From JANNVK01 sp031430435 (GTDB taxonomy: Bacteria > Acidobacteriota > Blastocatellia > Pyrinomonadales > Pyrinomonadaceae): a stretch of DNA of 64,000 nucleotides. The translations under genes and the position numbers were made by a program. The notes beneath the pieces were generated by a model that saw only the letters and a program-made list of their open reading frames with translations, did no database searches and was not told the origin of the DNA. Numbering within the stretch: the stretch's first letter is position 1; each line of letters opens with the position of its first letter. Where the stretch lies: positions 62,001 to 126,000 of the forward strand of contig JANPBM010000004.1 of the NCBI GenBank assembly GCA_031430435.1, given 5' to 3'. Positions 52,119-59,867 of the stretch are shown here, piece by piece.

Positions 52119-53414
52119 TTAGGCGTAAATTCCGCGCATTCGCGTATCGTATGCAACGCGGTCAATCGCCAACATATACGAAGCCGTTCGCATATCTACA
52201 TTATGAGTTTCGGCATAGCCGACAACCTCATTAAAACTTGCCACCATTTTATCTTTCAGTCGTTGATTTACTTCGTCTTCCGACCAAAAGAAACCCATCC
52301 TGTCTTGAACCCATTCAAAGTACGAGACGGTTACGCCGCCGGCATTTGCCAAAATATCCGGGATTACAAAAACTCCGTTTTCGTGTAAAATCTTATCGGC
52401 TTTCGGCGTTGTCGGACCGTTTGCGCCTTCGGCTAAAATCTTACATTTAATTCTGTCGGCATTTTCCGATGTAATTTGATTCTCGGTCGCACAAGGTGCC
52501 AACACATCGCATTCAATTTCGAGCAAATCCGAATTGCTTACTTTTTCAACATTCGGAAAACCGTCGAATGATTTTGTTTCCTGTAAATAGGCTAACGCTT
52601 TAGGAATATCGATTCCGTTTTTATTATAGATGCCGCCGCCGACTTCTGAGATGGCTACAATTTTATAACCTTCGTCAAACATTAGACTTGCACCGATTCC
52701 GCCGACGTTCCCCGAACCTTGCACAACCACCGAAGTTTGTTCCGGTGTCAGATTGTAGCGTTTGATTGCCTCGTTGACACAAAATAAAACACCTCGTCCG
52801 GTTGCTTCTCTGCGTCCCAATGAACCGCCGAGAGCGACAGGTTTTCCCGTTACCACCGCGTTTACGGTGTGTCTGGCGTGCATCGAATATGTATCCATAA
52901 TCCACGCCATGGTTTGCTCGTTGGTGTTCATATCGGGAGCCGGAACGTCTTTGTCGGGACCGATAAAGTCCATCAATTCGGCGGTGTATCTGCGGGTCAT
53001 TCGTTCAAGTTCGCCCAACGACATTTGTTGCGGATTGCAGATAACTCCGCCTTTTCCGCCGCCGAAAGGAACGTTGACGACCGCGCATTTCCACGTCATC
53101 CACGCGGCAAGCGCTTTTACTTCGTCCAAAGTTACATCGGGCGCATAGCGGATTCCGCCTTTTGCGGGACCGCGCGCAAAGTTATGCTGAACTCTGTAAC
53201 CTTCAAAAACCTTGATATGCCCCGAATCCATTTTGACCGGAATATAAACTTTCAGTTCGCGACTCGGAACACGCAAAACCGCGTATAAATCTTCGTCCAA
53301 ACCCAAGAGTTTTGCGGCTCGGTCAAAACGTTCGCTCATTGCTTCAAACGGATTTTTTTCATCTGTCCCTTTGAAACGTCGCATTTCATCTGCCATCGGA
53401 TTAGCTTTTGACAT
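52119..53414 (-). CDS. gdhA: Glutamate dehydrogenase (Glu/Leu/Phe/Val dehydrogenase family)
   Basis: 431 residues. Substrate and catalytic motifs are present: GPAKGGIRYAP (Lys), KCAVVNVPFGGGKGG with the catalytic Lys, DVPAPDMNTNEQTMAW with the proton-relay Asp, and a NAD(P)-binding fold VVQGSGNVGGIGAS. It interconverts glutamate with 2-oxoglutarate and ammonia and would recycle ammonia released by the amidases upstream. Length and the GdhA/RocG-like sequence are normal. The next gene is larE on the same strand, 20 nt away. A GTTTTC/GAAAAC hairpin (52083-52099) follows the stop. Confidence 0.95.
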   Translation of the reverse strand: MSKANPMADEMRRFKGTDEKNPFEAMSERFDRAAKLLGLDEDLYAVLRVPSRELKVYIPVKMDSGHIKVFEGYRVQHNFARGPAKGGIRYAPDVTLDEVKALAAWMTWKCAVVNVPFGGGKGGVICNPQQMSLGELERMTRRYTAELMDFIGPDKDVPAPDMNTNEQTMAWIMDTYSMHARHTVNAVVTGKPVALGGSLGRREATGRGVLFCVNEAIKRYNLTPEQTSVVVQGSGNVGGIGASLMFDEGYKIVAISEVGGGIYNKNGIDIPKALAYLQETKSFDGFPNVEKVSNSDLLEIECDVLAPCATENQITSENADRIKCKILAEGANGPTTPKADKILHENGVFVIPDILANAGGVTVSYFEWVQDRMGFFWSEDEVNQRLKDKMVASFNEVVGYAETHNVDMRTASYMLAIDRVAYDTRMRGIYA

Positions 53415-53434
53415 CTATATTTATCTCCAAATTT

Positions 53435-54283
53435 CTACGATTTACGATTTTTATCCAAAATTTCGTTCATCGCTCCGGTTCGATAGCCGTGTAAATCAAG
53501 CGTTACATAGCGAAAACCAAGTTCACGGAAACGTTTTGCCAAGTTGTCAACCATTGTTGCTTGCAAAACTCGTTCCATCTCTTTCGGAGCGATTTCCAAA
53601 CGTACGAGTTCGTCGTGATAACGGACTCGAAACTCTCTGAATCCAAATTCTCTTAAAATTTCCTCGCCGCGTTCAACCTTGCTCAAACGTTCGATCGAGA
53701 CGGGAATGCCGTACGCGATTCTTGAGGAAAGACAAGGACTTGCGGGTTTATTCCACGTCGGCAGATTATGATTTTTGCTCAATTCGCGGATTTCCGCTTT
53801 GCTCAAACCGACTTCAATCAGCGGACTTCGCACATTATTTTCTTTCGCGGCTTCTCTGCCCGGACGATAATCGCCCAAATCATCGGTTGTCGAACCGTCG
53901 ATTAAAATTTGTTCAACGGCGATTGCGCCGAGTTTGCCGTAAAGTTCGGTTTTGCAAAAATAACAACGATTTGTCGGATTAGCCTTGTAATTAGGATCGT
54001 TGAGTTCGTCTGTTTCAAGCGTTTTATAATTAAATTTAAAGTCTTCCGCTATTTTTTTTGCCGTATCGCGCTCGGTTTTAGCGACACTCGGCGAAATTCC
54101 CGTAACGCAAACTGCTTTTTCTCCCAGCTCTTGCGTCGCAATCAACGCAACATAAGAACTGTCAACTCCGCCGGAAAAGGCGACCAACACAGAGCCGAGT
54201 TCGCGCATCAAACCTCGCAGTTGCTGTTCTTTGTCGGATGCGGTCAGCGTTTGTTTTGATGTTGCGGTATTGGTTGAATTCAT
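53435..54283 (-). CDS. larE: ATP-dependent sacrificial sulfur transferase LarE
   Basis: 282 residues. PP-loop ATPase motif VAFSGGVDSSYVAL at the N-terminus, then TNRCYFCKTELYGKL, DGSTTDDLGDYRPGREAA and ASPCLSSRIAYGIPV with the Cys that donates sulfur. LarE builds the nickel-pincer cofactor used by lactate racemase and related enzymes, after LarB and before LarC, which are not in the window. The CYFC pair near residue 110 could hold an Fe-S cluster as in some LarE proteins; this is inference. It is divergent from the TPR gene. Confidence 0.9.
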   Translation of the reverse strand: MNSTNTATSKQTLTASDKEQQLRGLMRELGSVLVAFSGGVDSSYVALIATQELGEKAVCVTGISPSVAKTERDTAKKIAEDFKFNYKTLETDELNDPNYKANPTNRCYFCKTELYGKLGAIAVEQILIDGSTTDDLGDYRPGREAAKENNVRSPLIEVGLSKAEIRELSKNHNLPTWNKPASPCLSSRIAYGIPVSIERLSKVERGEEILREFGFREFRVRYHDELVRLEIAPKEMERVLQATMVDNLAKRFRELGFRYVTLDLHGYRTGAMNEILDKNRKS

Positions 54284-54416
54284 TTAATTTGTCGGCGTGG
54301 TTGCAGTCGTCAAACGTAATAATTTAATGAGTTTAACGCAACAAATCGCTTGGCGCAACCCGCGAAAATCAACTTTGTAACGAAAATAAATGTCAGTTCG
54401 AGTATTTTTAATTTGG

Positions 54417-54444
54417 TTGTTTATTGCCCGATTTGACTTATAAT
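54417..54444 (+). promoter_or_regulatory. Promoter of the TPR protein gene
   Basis: TTGTTT (54417-54422), 16-nt spacer, perfect TATAAT (54439-54444), about 80 nt before the ATG. Confidence 0.65.
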
Positions 54445-54524
54445 ACCGATAATTTGTTTTCACCGGTTTTCTTTATAACTTGGCGGCATTGCGACTTTGC
54501 GTTAGAATACTTGCTTAAATCACT

Positions 54525-55910
54525 ATGAAATTTTTTGCTTCAAAATCTGTTGTTTTTGTCTTTATTTTAATTTCGGTCGCCGGAACTTTCGGGCAAAGCG
54601 ATCCCGTTTCGCTGTATAACAAAGGGCAAGACGCGCACGAACGCGGCGATTTTGCGGAGGCAATTAAATTTTACGACGAAGCATTGAAACTTGCTCCCGA
54701 CTTTCCCGAAGCCGAATTTCAAAAAGGTTCGGCGTTTGTTTCGTTGAAAAAATTCGACGATGCCGAAAAATCTTTTCGTCGGGCGGTCGAACTTCGCCCC
54801 GATTGGAATTTACCGTTGGCGAATCTAGGTTCGATTCTGTTGCAAAAAAATAATTTTGCCGAAGCCGAAAAAGTTTTGACGAAAGCGATTGAAATCGATG
54901 ATTTGAATTTTCCCGCGTATGTCGCCTTGACCGAATTGCGTTTGAAGTCGAAAGCATCGCCCGAATTATTAAAAAACTTGCTCGCAAAACTTGTTATTTT
55001 GACCTCGAAACAGCGTCCGACTTCGATGATTTGGGCTTCACGCGGAGCAATCGAACGCGAACTCGGCGACAAACTTTCGGCAAAAACAAGTTTGGATAAC
55101 GCTTTGGCGAAAGACCCGAATAATCAATTTGCGTTGAATGAACGGATTCTTTTGGCACTTTCCGACAGTGATTTTTCGCGGGCTTTGGAAGATTCCAAAA
55201 TTCTCGCGCAGATTTCTTCGACTGCCGGAAATAAACTTTTGCTTGCCAACGTTCACGTTATGACGGGCGATAACGAAGCGGCGTTAAAGGTTTTAGAGAC
55301 ATTGGACGCGACCGGCAAAGATGTTTTGAACCTCAAGAATGCGATTATTGCCGGTTCCTCGAAAAATATCGCGGAGCTGGAAAAACTGCTTGAAACCGAC
55401 ACAAAAAATGCTGCTGTTTTGGGTAATCTATGTTCGCTGACCAGAACCGTAAACCCTTTGAGATCGTTGGAATACTGCAAACGCGCGTTGGAAATCGAAC
55501 CGACTGACATCAAACCCGCAGTCGGCTTTGCGGCGGCTTTGGTGCAGGCAAAACAGTTTGAAAACGCGATTGAGGTTTTGCGCCGAATCCTGAATATTGC
55601 TCCCGATAATTACACCGCCCACGCTAATCTGGCGTTGTCTTTTTTTCAACTTAAACGTTACGCCGAAGCGAAAATCGAGTATCAATGGCTTTCCGAAGCA
55701 AAACCGAATATCGCGGTAACGTATTTTTTTCTTGCAATTTGTTATGATAATCTGCAAGAATATATTGATTCAACGGCAAATTATCAAAAGTTTTTGCAAC
55801 TCGCAGACGCAAAAACCAATCAGCTCGAAATCGACAAAGTTAATTTGCGGTTGCCGATTCTGCAACGACAAATAAAAAACGGTAATGTGAAAAAAAAAGG
55901 AAAAACATAA
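54525..55910 (+). CDS. Exported TPR-repeat protein
   Basis: 461 residues. Signal peptide (VFVFILISVAGTFGQSD) followed by about ten tetratricopeptide repeats (for example AIKFYDEALKLAPDFPEAEF, AEKSFRRAVELRPDWNLPLANLGSIL, AIEVLRRILNIAPDNYTAHANLALSFF). TPR arrays assemble protein complexes; here they would act in the periplasm. It heads a group of three adjacent exported or coiled-coil genes that are probably co-transcribed. The end is Lys-rich (NGNVKKKGKT). No enzyme domain is visible. Confidence 0.88.
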   Translation: MKFFASKSVVFVFILISVAGTFGQSDPVSLYNKGQDAHERGDFAEAIKFYDEALKLAPDFPEAEFQKGSAFVSLKKFDDAEKSFRRAVELRPDWNLPLANLGSILLQKNNFAEAEKVLTKAIEIDDLNFPAYVALTELRLKSKASPELLKNLLAKLVILTSKQRPTSMIWASRGAIERELGDKLSAKTSLDNALAKDPNNQFALNERILLALSDSDFSRALEDSKILAQISSTAGNKLLLANVHVMTGDNEAALKVLETLDATGKDVLNLKNAIIAGSSKNIAELEKLLETDTKNAAVLGNLCSLTRTVNPLRSLEYCKRALEIEPTDIKPAVGFAAALVQAKQFENAIEVLRRILNIAPDNYTAHANLALSFFQLKRYAEAKIEYQWLSEAKPNIAVTYFFLAICYDNLQEYIDSTANYQKFLQLADAKTNQLEIDKVNLRLPILQRQIKNGNVKKKGKT

Positions 55911-56004
55911 TATGAAGAAGGAAAACGGAATAGTGAATCTCGGCGAAACAGTTGAAACATTCTCTGCATATTTTCGCAATCGCATAAAATATATTTTTCC
56001 TCGA

Positions 56005-56025
56005 TTTTCCGTTCTCCGTTCTCCG
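56005..56025. repeat. Heptamer tandem repeat at the start of the 56031 gene
   Basis: TTTTCCG, TTCTCCG, TTCTCCG, immediately followed by TTTTAATG. One more unit would join the upstream ATG at 55912 in frame to the gene that follows. Confidence 0.88.
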
Positions 56026-56030
56026 TTTTA

Positions 56031-56537
56031 ATGTTGGTTTGCCTGTTTTTCTCCGCTTGCTTTTTACCGACCGCGATTTTTGCCCAAGACGAAATTCCGT
56101 CCGATGTTGCCGCCGCGCCCGAAAAAACACTTTCCGAAGCTGAAAAAAAAGCACTTGAAATTAAAGACGTAAAAAAACGCGCAAAACTTTCAATCGAATT
56201 GATGGAAACTCGTTTGCGAACAGCCGAAAGGCTCGTGCAAGAGCCGAAGTTTCAAGACGCATTGAAAGAAATCGGCGCGTATCAAGGACTTTTGGAAGAT
56301 GCTTTTAGTTTTTTGGAACAAAATGATTTGAAAAGCGAAAAAGTTCAAGACAACTTTCGCAATCTCGAACTCGTTTTACGCAAACAAATGACGCGACTCG
56401 AACTGATTCGGCGCGAAATGTCTTATAAATACGGTTGGCACGTTCAAAAATTGATGAAATTCGTCCGCGAAATTCGGGCAAAAGCGGTTGAGCCGTTATT
56501 CAGCGATACGGTTATGCCGGATAATAAACCAATATGA
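56031..56537 (+). CDS. Exported coiled-coil protein; N-terminus set by a heptamer repeat
   Basis: 168 residues from the ATG at 56031: a hydrophobic start (MLVCLFFSACFLPTAIFAQ) and then long helices rich in Glu/Lys/Arg (LSEAEKKALEIKDVKKRAKL) likely to form a coiled coil. This ATG has no ribosome binding site. An ATG at 55912, with an AAGGA 13 nt upstream and right after the TPR gene, opens a 39-codon frame that ends TAA overlapping this ATG (TAATG). A fourth copy of the 7-bp unit would fuse the two into one longer signal peptide. So the native start may be 55912. Function unknown. Confidence 0.75.
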   Translation: MLVCLFFSACFLPTAIFAQDEIPSDVAAAPEKTLSEAEKKALEIKDVKKRAKLSIELMETRLRTAERLVQEPKFQDALKEIGAYQGLLEDAFSFLEQNDLKSEKVQDNFRNLELVLRKQMTRLELIRREMSYKYGWHVQKLMKFVREIRAKAVEPLFSDTVMPDNKPI

Positions 56538-57118
56538 AAAAGCAATCAGCAGTCAGCCGTCGCCAATCGCCGGCGAACCGAAGTTTTCGGCTTGTCGCAT
56601 ATTTTTTATCGGCATTTATTTGTGTTTACTTTTTATTTCCGGACGTTTTGAATGCTCAGAAACGCGACAGTTTAACCGAATTTGAAGCCGATTCCGTTCG
56701 TGAAGCCCAAGAAATCGACGCGCGAATGACGGTTTTTGTAAAAGCAATCGATCGCCGGTTTATGTTGTTGGAAAACCCGAAAGCGACTCAAACCGAAAAG
56801 GAAGAAGAAAAATTCGGCGAACTTCCGAAAGGCACCAAAGCTCAGCTTTTACGCGACATTGAACGGCTTTTGGACGAATCGATCAACAACATCGACGAAA
56901 CCGCGACCCGCGATTTGAAAAATAAATTGTTGCCGAAAGCCATGAAAATTTTGGTCGAAGGCTGTCAAAGATTTATCCCGAAACTAAAAACCGTCGATGA
57001 TAAAACGACTGAAAAGTTAGAAAAAACGCTGATTTTTAATTCGATTGAATACTGCAACGAAATTATTGAAGCACAGGCAAAAATTCCCGCGCCTGAACCA
57101 CCGAAAAAGAAAACTTAA
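56534..57118 (+). CDS. Exported helical protein of unknown function
   Basis: 194 residues. The ATG overlaps the previous stop (ATGA). An N-terminal, arginine-rich leader (KKQSAVSRRQSPANRSF) is followed by a hydrophobic segment (LVAYFLSAFICVYFLFPDVL) and a helical domain with many Glu/Lys (ETQTEKEEEKFGELPKGTK is in the same style). The leader is encoded by degenerate heptamers (56542-56569), as in neighbouring genes. It is probably secreted or anchored, and works with the preceding coiled-coil protein and TPR protein. No family recognised. Confidence 0.75.
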   Translation: MKKQSAVSRRQSPANRSFRLVAYFLSAFICVYFLFPDVLNAQKRDSLTEFEADSVREAQEIDARMTVFVKAIDRRFMLLENPKATQTEKEEEKFGELPKGTKAQLLRDIERLLDESINNIDETATRDLKNKLLPKAMKILVEGCQRFIPKLKTVDDKTTEKLEKTLIFNSIEYCNEIIEAQAKIPAPEPPKKKT

Positions 57119-57121
57119 AAT

Positions 57122-58444
57122 TCAGACCGAAATAACGTCTTTTATCAACTCGAATTTGCGGTCGTTCGGTTCATCGCCGATTTTATAAGCCATTTGAAGT
57201 TTGGCGAGAATTTTTGCGGCTTGCGTTTCGTTGCGACAATAAAGAGTGCCGAGAGTTTCGGCTTGTTTGACTGCCTCGCCGAGTTTTTTCTCGCACGCGT
57301 AACCAACCGCAAAATCAATCGTATCGGCAACTTTGACGCGACCGCCGCCGATTCCGCAAACCGCTTCGCCGATTGCTTTGGTATCGATTTCGGCAATAAA
57401 ACCGCGTTCGGGCGATTTAATTTTGACTTTGATTAAATCCGCGCTCAACAACATTTCCGGCTTATCGCAAACTTTCGGATTCCCTTTTTGCAGTTTGATG
57501 TTTTGTTTGAATTTTTCCAACGCGGAACCGTTTTCGAGCGCGTCTTCAACCCGAAATTTCGCATCGTCCAAATCGTCCGTGATGTTTGATAAAACCAACA
57601 TTCTCGCAGTTAATTCGATTGATAAATCCAAAGTCGGCTGCATTTCGGGTTCAATCTCGCCACGCATTATTTTTATACATTCGTAAATTTCGAGCGCGTT
57701 TCCGACAAATTTGCCCAACGGCTGATTCATATCCGAAATAATCGCTTCGGTTTTCAAGCCGAAATCGGCGCCTGTTTTGCACAACGCTTTCGCCAACGCC
57801 TGCGCGTCCGATTCGCTTTCCATAAACGCGCCTGTGCCGGTTTTCACGTCTAAAACCAGTGCGTCCAAACCTTCGGCAAGTTTTTTCGACATAATCGAGG
57901 CGACAATCAGCGGAATCGAATCGACTGTGGCAGTGGCATCGCGCAAGGCATAAATTTTTTTATCGGCGGGAACAATGTCCGCCGTTTGCCCGCTCAAGGC
58001 AAATCCGCAGTTTTTCAAAATTCGCCGGAAACTTTTTTCGGTCAAATTAACGTTAAATCTCGGAATCGATTCGAGTTTATCGAGTGTTCCGCCCGTGTGT
58101 CCGAGTCCGCGACCGGAAATCATCGGCACCGCCACACCGCACGCGGCAGCCAACGGAGCAATTAAAATCGACGTTTTATCGCCGACTCCGCCGGTTGAAT
58201 GCTTGTCGGCTTTCGGTAATTCGACGTTTGAAAAATCAAGTACTTTGCCCGAATTGAGCATTGCTTTCGTCAACGAATTTTGCTCTGCTTGATTCAAACC
58301 GTTGATATACATTGCCATAATCAACGCGGAGGTTTGATAATCAGCCCAAGTTTCATCACACACGCCACGCACAAAGGCTGAAATCTCGTCCGCGCTAAAT
58401 CTTGCGCCGTCTCGTTTTTTACGAATTAAGTCTTGTGGATTCAT
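57122..58444 (-). CDS. deoA: Thymidine/pyrimidine-nucleoside phosphorylase
   Basis: About 440 residues. The family signature KHSTGGVGDKTSILIAPLAAACGV binds phosphate, ISGRGLGHTGGTLDKLESIPRF and LDVKTGTGAFM are also conserved, and the C-terminal alpha/beta domain ends around NRTGAAKILAKLQMAY. It cleaves thymidine, deoxyuridine or uridine into base and (deoxy)ribose-1-phosphate. I start at 58444 (MNPQDLI); 58462 would add MLKSQT. It faces the exported 56534 gene with only 3 nt between the stops, and is divergent from the 58536 gene. Its product feeds deoxyribose catabolism and could relate to the shell protein at 59145, but no aldolase gene is present. Confidence 0.93.
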   Translation of the reverse strand: MNPQDLIRKKRDGARFSADEISAFVRGVCDETWADYQTSALIMAMYINGLNQAEQNSLTKAMLNSGKVLDFSNVELPKADKHSTGGVGDKTSILIAPLAAACGVAVPMISGRGLGHTGGTLDKLESIPRFNVNLTEKSFRRILKNCGFALSGQTADIVPADKKIYALRDATATVDSIPLIVASIMSKKLAEGLDALVLDVKTGTGAFMESESDAQALAKALCKTGADFGLKTEAIISDMNQPLGKFVGNALEIYECIKIMRGEIEPEMQPTLDLSIELTARMLVLSNITDDLDDAKFRVEDALENGSALEKFKQNIKLQKGNPKVCDKPEMLLSADLIKVKIKSPERGFIAEIDTKAIGEAVCGIGGGRVKVADTIDFAVGYACEKKLGEAVKQAETLGTLYCRNETQAAKILAKLQMAYKIGDEPNDRKFELIKDVISV

Positions 58445-58535
58445 TGTTTGTGATTTTAGCAAAAAAAGTTGAATTTCTGCAAAAATTTGTTTTGTTTTCG
58501 TTCAAATTGAGTAATAATAGTTTTGAGAGGTATTT

Positions 58536-59069
58536 ATGAGAAGTAAAAAAATAATTTCAATTTTAGCATTCGCCGCCGCATTCGGTTTTTCAACATATTC
58601 AGCAAGTTTCTTTCTGCCTGAAAGAGTTGAAACGCAAACTTTTTATTATGAAAGCAACTATGCTCCGACTCAGCCTGACTCGGAAATTATGAGCTTTCTG
58701 CGTCGTGATATCAGTAACGGAAATGAACGCGGTTCTCTTTATTTTGATTCGGAAAATGAGCATCACGAAGTTTCACCCAAAAATTGTCTCGTTCACAAAG
58801 CCGAGTCCGTAAAATTTTATTCGGAAAAATCAGCGAGTATGGACGCATCGAAATTGCCGAAAGATTTCCGTGTGGCTTGGCGCAAACACATGAAAGTTTG
58901 GCGTGACTATTCAAATTTTCTGGATAAATCCGCTAAATCATCGAATCTTGACTCGGAAGGTTATGATGAAAAGTCAGCCGCATTCACCGATGAAATCAGT
59001 TCGACTTGGAATGATGTGCTTGATATTGGCGAAAGTTACGATGAAAATGTGCGTTTTGAGATTCAATAA
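58536..59069 (+). CDS. Exported hypothetical protein
   Basis: 177 residues. The start has a good ribosome binding site (GAGAGG, 6 nt upstream). A hydrophobic N-terminus (IISILAFAAAFGFSTYSAS) is probably a signal peptide or anchor. The rest is polar, with many Ser, Asp and Glu and an aromatic stretch (FRVAWRKHMKVWRDYSNFLDKS). One cysteine is present. I recognise no family. It has its own bidirectional terminator (59089-59129), shared with the convergent BMC gene. Confidence 0.68.
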   Translation: MRSKKIISILAFAAAFGFSTYSASFFLPERVETQTFYYESNYAPTQPDSEIMSFLRRDISNGNERGSLYFDSENEHHEVSPKNCLVHKAESVKFYSEKSASMDASKLPKDFRVAWRKHMKVWRDYSNFLDKSAKSSNLDSEGYDEKSAAFTDEISSTWNDVLDIGESYDENVRFEIQ

Positions 59070-59088
59070 TCGAATAAATTATTAAAAT

Positions 59089-59129
59089 AAAAAAGACTGT
59101 CTGCGTTTACTCGCCCGACAGTCTTTTTT
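59089..59129. terminator. Bidirectional terminator
   Basis: AAAAAAGACTGTC (59089-59101) and GACAGTCTTTTTT (59117-59129), a 13-bp perfect stem with A/T tracts, between convergent genes. Confidence 0.88.
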
Positions 59130-59144
59130 ATGCTTAAACTTTTT

Positions 59145-59459
59145 TTAACCGACCGAACCCGAAATCTTTTTCCGCGAAGGTTCGCCTGTTCTCAAAACGG
59201 TAATTCCTTCTTCGACTTCATCGTGCGGACGCGGAATAACGTGAACCGCCGTTACCGTGCCGACTCGTCTGCCTGCCGCCGCGCCTGCGTCAACCGCCGC
59301 TTTGACCGCCCCGACTTCGCCGCGCACAATCGCCGTTACCAAACCCGCATCAATGCGTTCGTAGCCGACCAAATTGACATTTGCGGCTTTGACCATCGCA
59401 TCGGCGGCTTCGATCATCGCCACGAATCCGAAACATTCTACCATTCCCAGTGCTTCCAT
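59145..59459 (-). CDS. Lone bacterial microcompartment shell protein (BMC-H)
   Basis: 104 residues with a full single BMC domain of the PduA/EutM/CcmK type: MEALGMVECFGFVAMIEAADAMVKAANVNLVGYERI, VRGEVGAVKAAVDAGAAAGRRVG and AVHVIPRPHDEVEE. It would form hexamers that tile a protein shell. At the pore, the usual Gly-Ser-Gly of PduA is replaced by Asp37-Ala38-Gly39, placing six acidic residues at the hexamer pore. No pentamer (BMC-P), trimer or cargo enzyme gene is in the window, and no encapsulation peptide was seen. Two tiny membrane peptides precede it on the same strand, and aconitase is divergent. Confidence 0.92.
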   Translation of the reverse strand: MEALGMVECFGFVAMIEAADAMVKAANVNLVGYERIDAGLVTAIVRGEVGAVKAAVDAGAAAGRRVGTVTAVHVIPRPHDEVEEGITVLRTGEPSRKKISGSVG

Positions 59460-59499
59460 AATTTCTATATTCTACCTTTATTTTCCTGAAACCACCAAA

Positions 59500-59601
59500 T
59501 TATGATTTCTTCTTTCGTTTGAAAATAAACCACATCATCAACGCCAAAACCGATATTCCGCCGAATACCGCCAACGCAAAAACTAAAATTACAAGTTCCA
59601 T
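59500..59601 (-). CDS. 33-residue membrane peptide upstream of the shell gene
   Basis: An ATG at 59601, 3 nt after the stop of the previous peptide, encodes MELVILVFALAVFGGISVLA plus a basic tail (FKRKKKS), a single-pass membrane peptide with the tail in the cytoplasm by the positive-inside rule. It has no strong ribosome binding site. It lies 40 nt before the BMC gene on the same strand. Too short for homology; credibility rests on the twin arrangement and composition. Confidence 0.55.
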   Translation of the reverse strand: MELVILVFALAVFGGISVLALMMWFIFKRKKKS

Positions 59602-59604
59602 AAT

Positions 59605-59700
59605 TTATTTTTGTTTCTGATTTACCACACAAAACATTAACGCCGCGAATGCCAACAACATCAAAATTATCATCAGCAAAATATAACCTGCGAGTTCCAT
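59605..59700 (-). CDS. 31-residue membrane peptide (twin of 59500 gene)
   Basis: An ATG at 59700 encodes a hydrophobic peptide that also begins MEL (MELAGYILLMIILMLLAFAA) and ends with a polar tail (NQKQK). The twin gene starts 3 nt after its stop. The pair looks like a tandem duplication of a single-pass peptide, translated with the shell protein. No homology is claimed. Confidence 0.52.
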   Translation of the reverse strand: MELAGYILLMIILMLLAFAALMFCVVNQKQK

Positions 59701-59720
59701 TCCAAAATGGTATCACAAAA

Positions 59721-59735
59721 CTTATTAGCAATTCT
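59721..59735. promoter_or_regulatory. Operator-like site 1 (TTATTAGCAATTCT type)
   Basis: CTTATTAGCAATTCT, 12 of 15 matches to the palindrome at 59812-59826, 20 nt upstream of the first membrane peptide on the minus strand. Confidence 0.5.
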
Positions 59736-59811
59736 CATTAAAAGCTTTTGGTTTGGAAAAAAACTTATCAGATGTTTCTACATTTTACAATTCCAGTACT
59801 TTTCGTAAAAT

Positions 59812-59847
59812 AGTATTAGCAATACTTTTCGTGGTATTAGCAACACT
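59812..59847. promoter_or_regulatory. Tandem operator-like sites 2 and 3 (AGTATT-AGC-AATACT)
   Basis: Site 2 (59812-59826) is a perfect palindrome AGTATT-AGC-AATACT. Site 3 (59833-59847) is GGTATT-AGC-AACACT. Centres are 21 bp apart, two helical turns, so dimers would bind on the same DNA face just before the aconitase start. Both sit 21-56 nt upstream of the ATG. Confidence 0.6.
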
Positions 59848-59867
59848 TTTATTATAACCAAACAAAT

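Noticed and set aside
59145..59459. Carboxysome component
   Set aside because: No RuBisCO, carbonic anhydrase or other carboxysome genes are near; the shell type alone does not show carbon fixation.
59465..59731. An 88-residue open frame across the two tiny membrane peptide genes on the minus strand
   Set aside because: Its composition is poor and unlike any protein, and it overlaps both short genes that have sensible membrane-peptide sequences.
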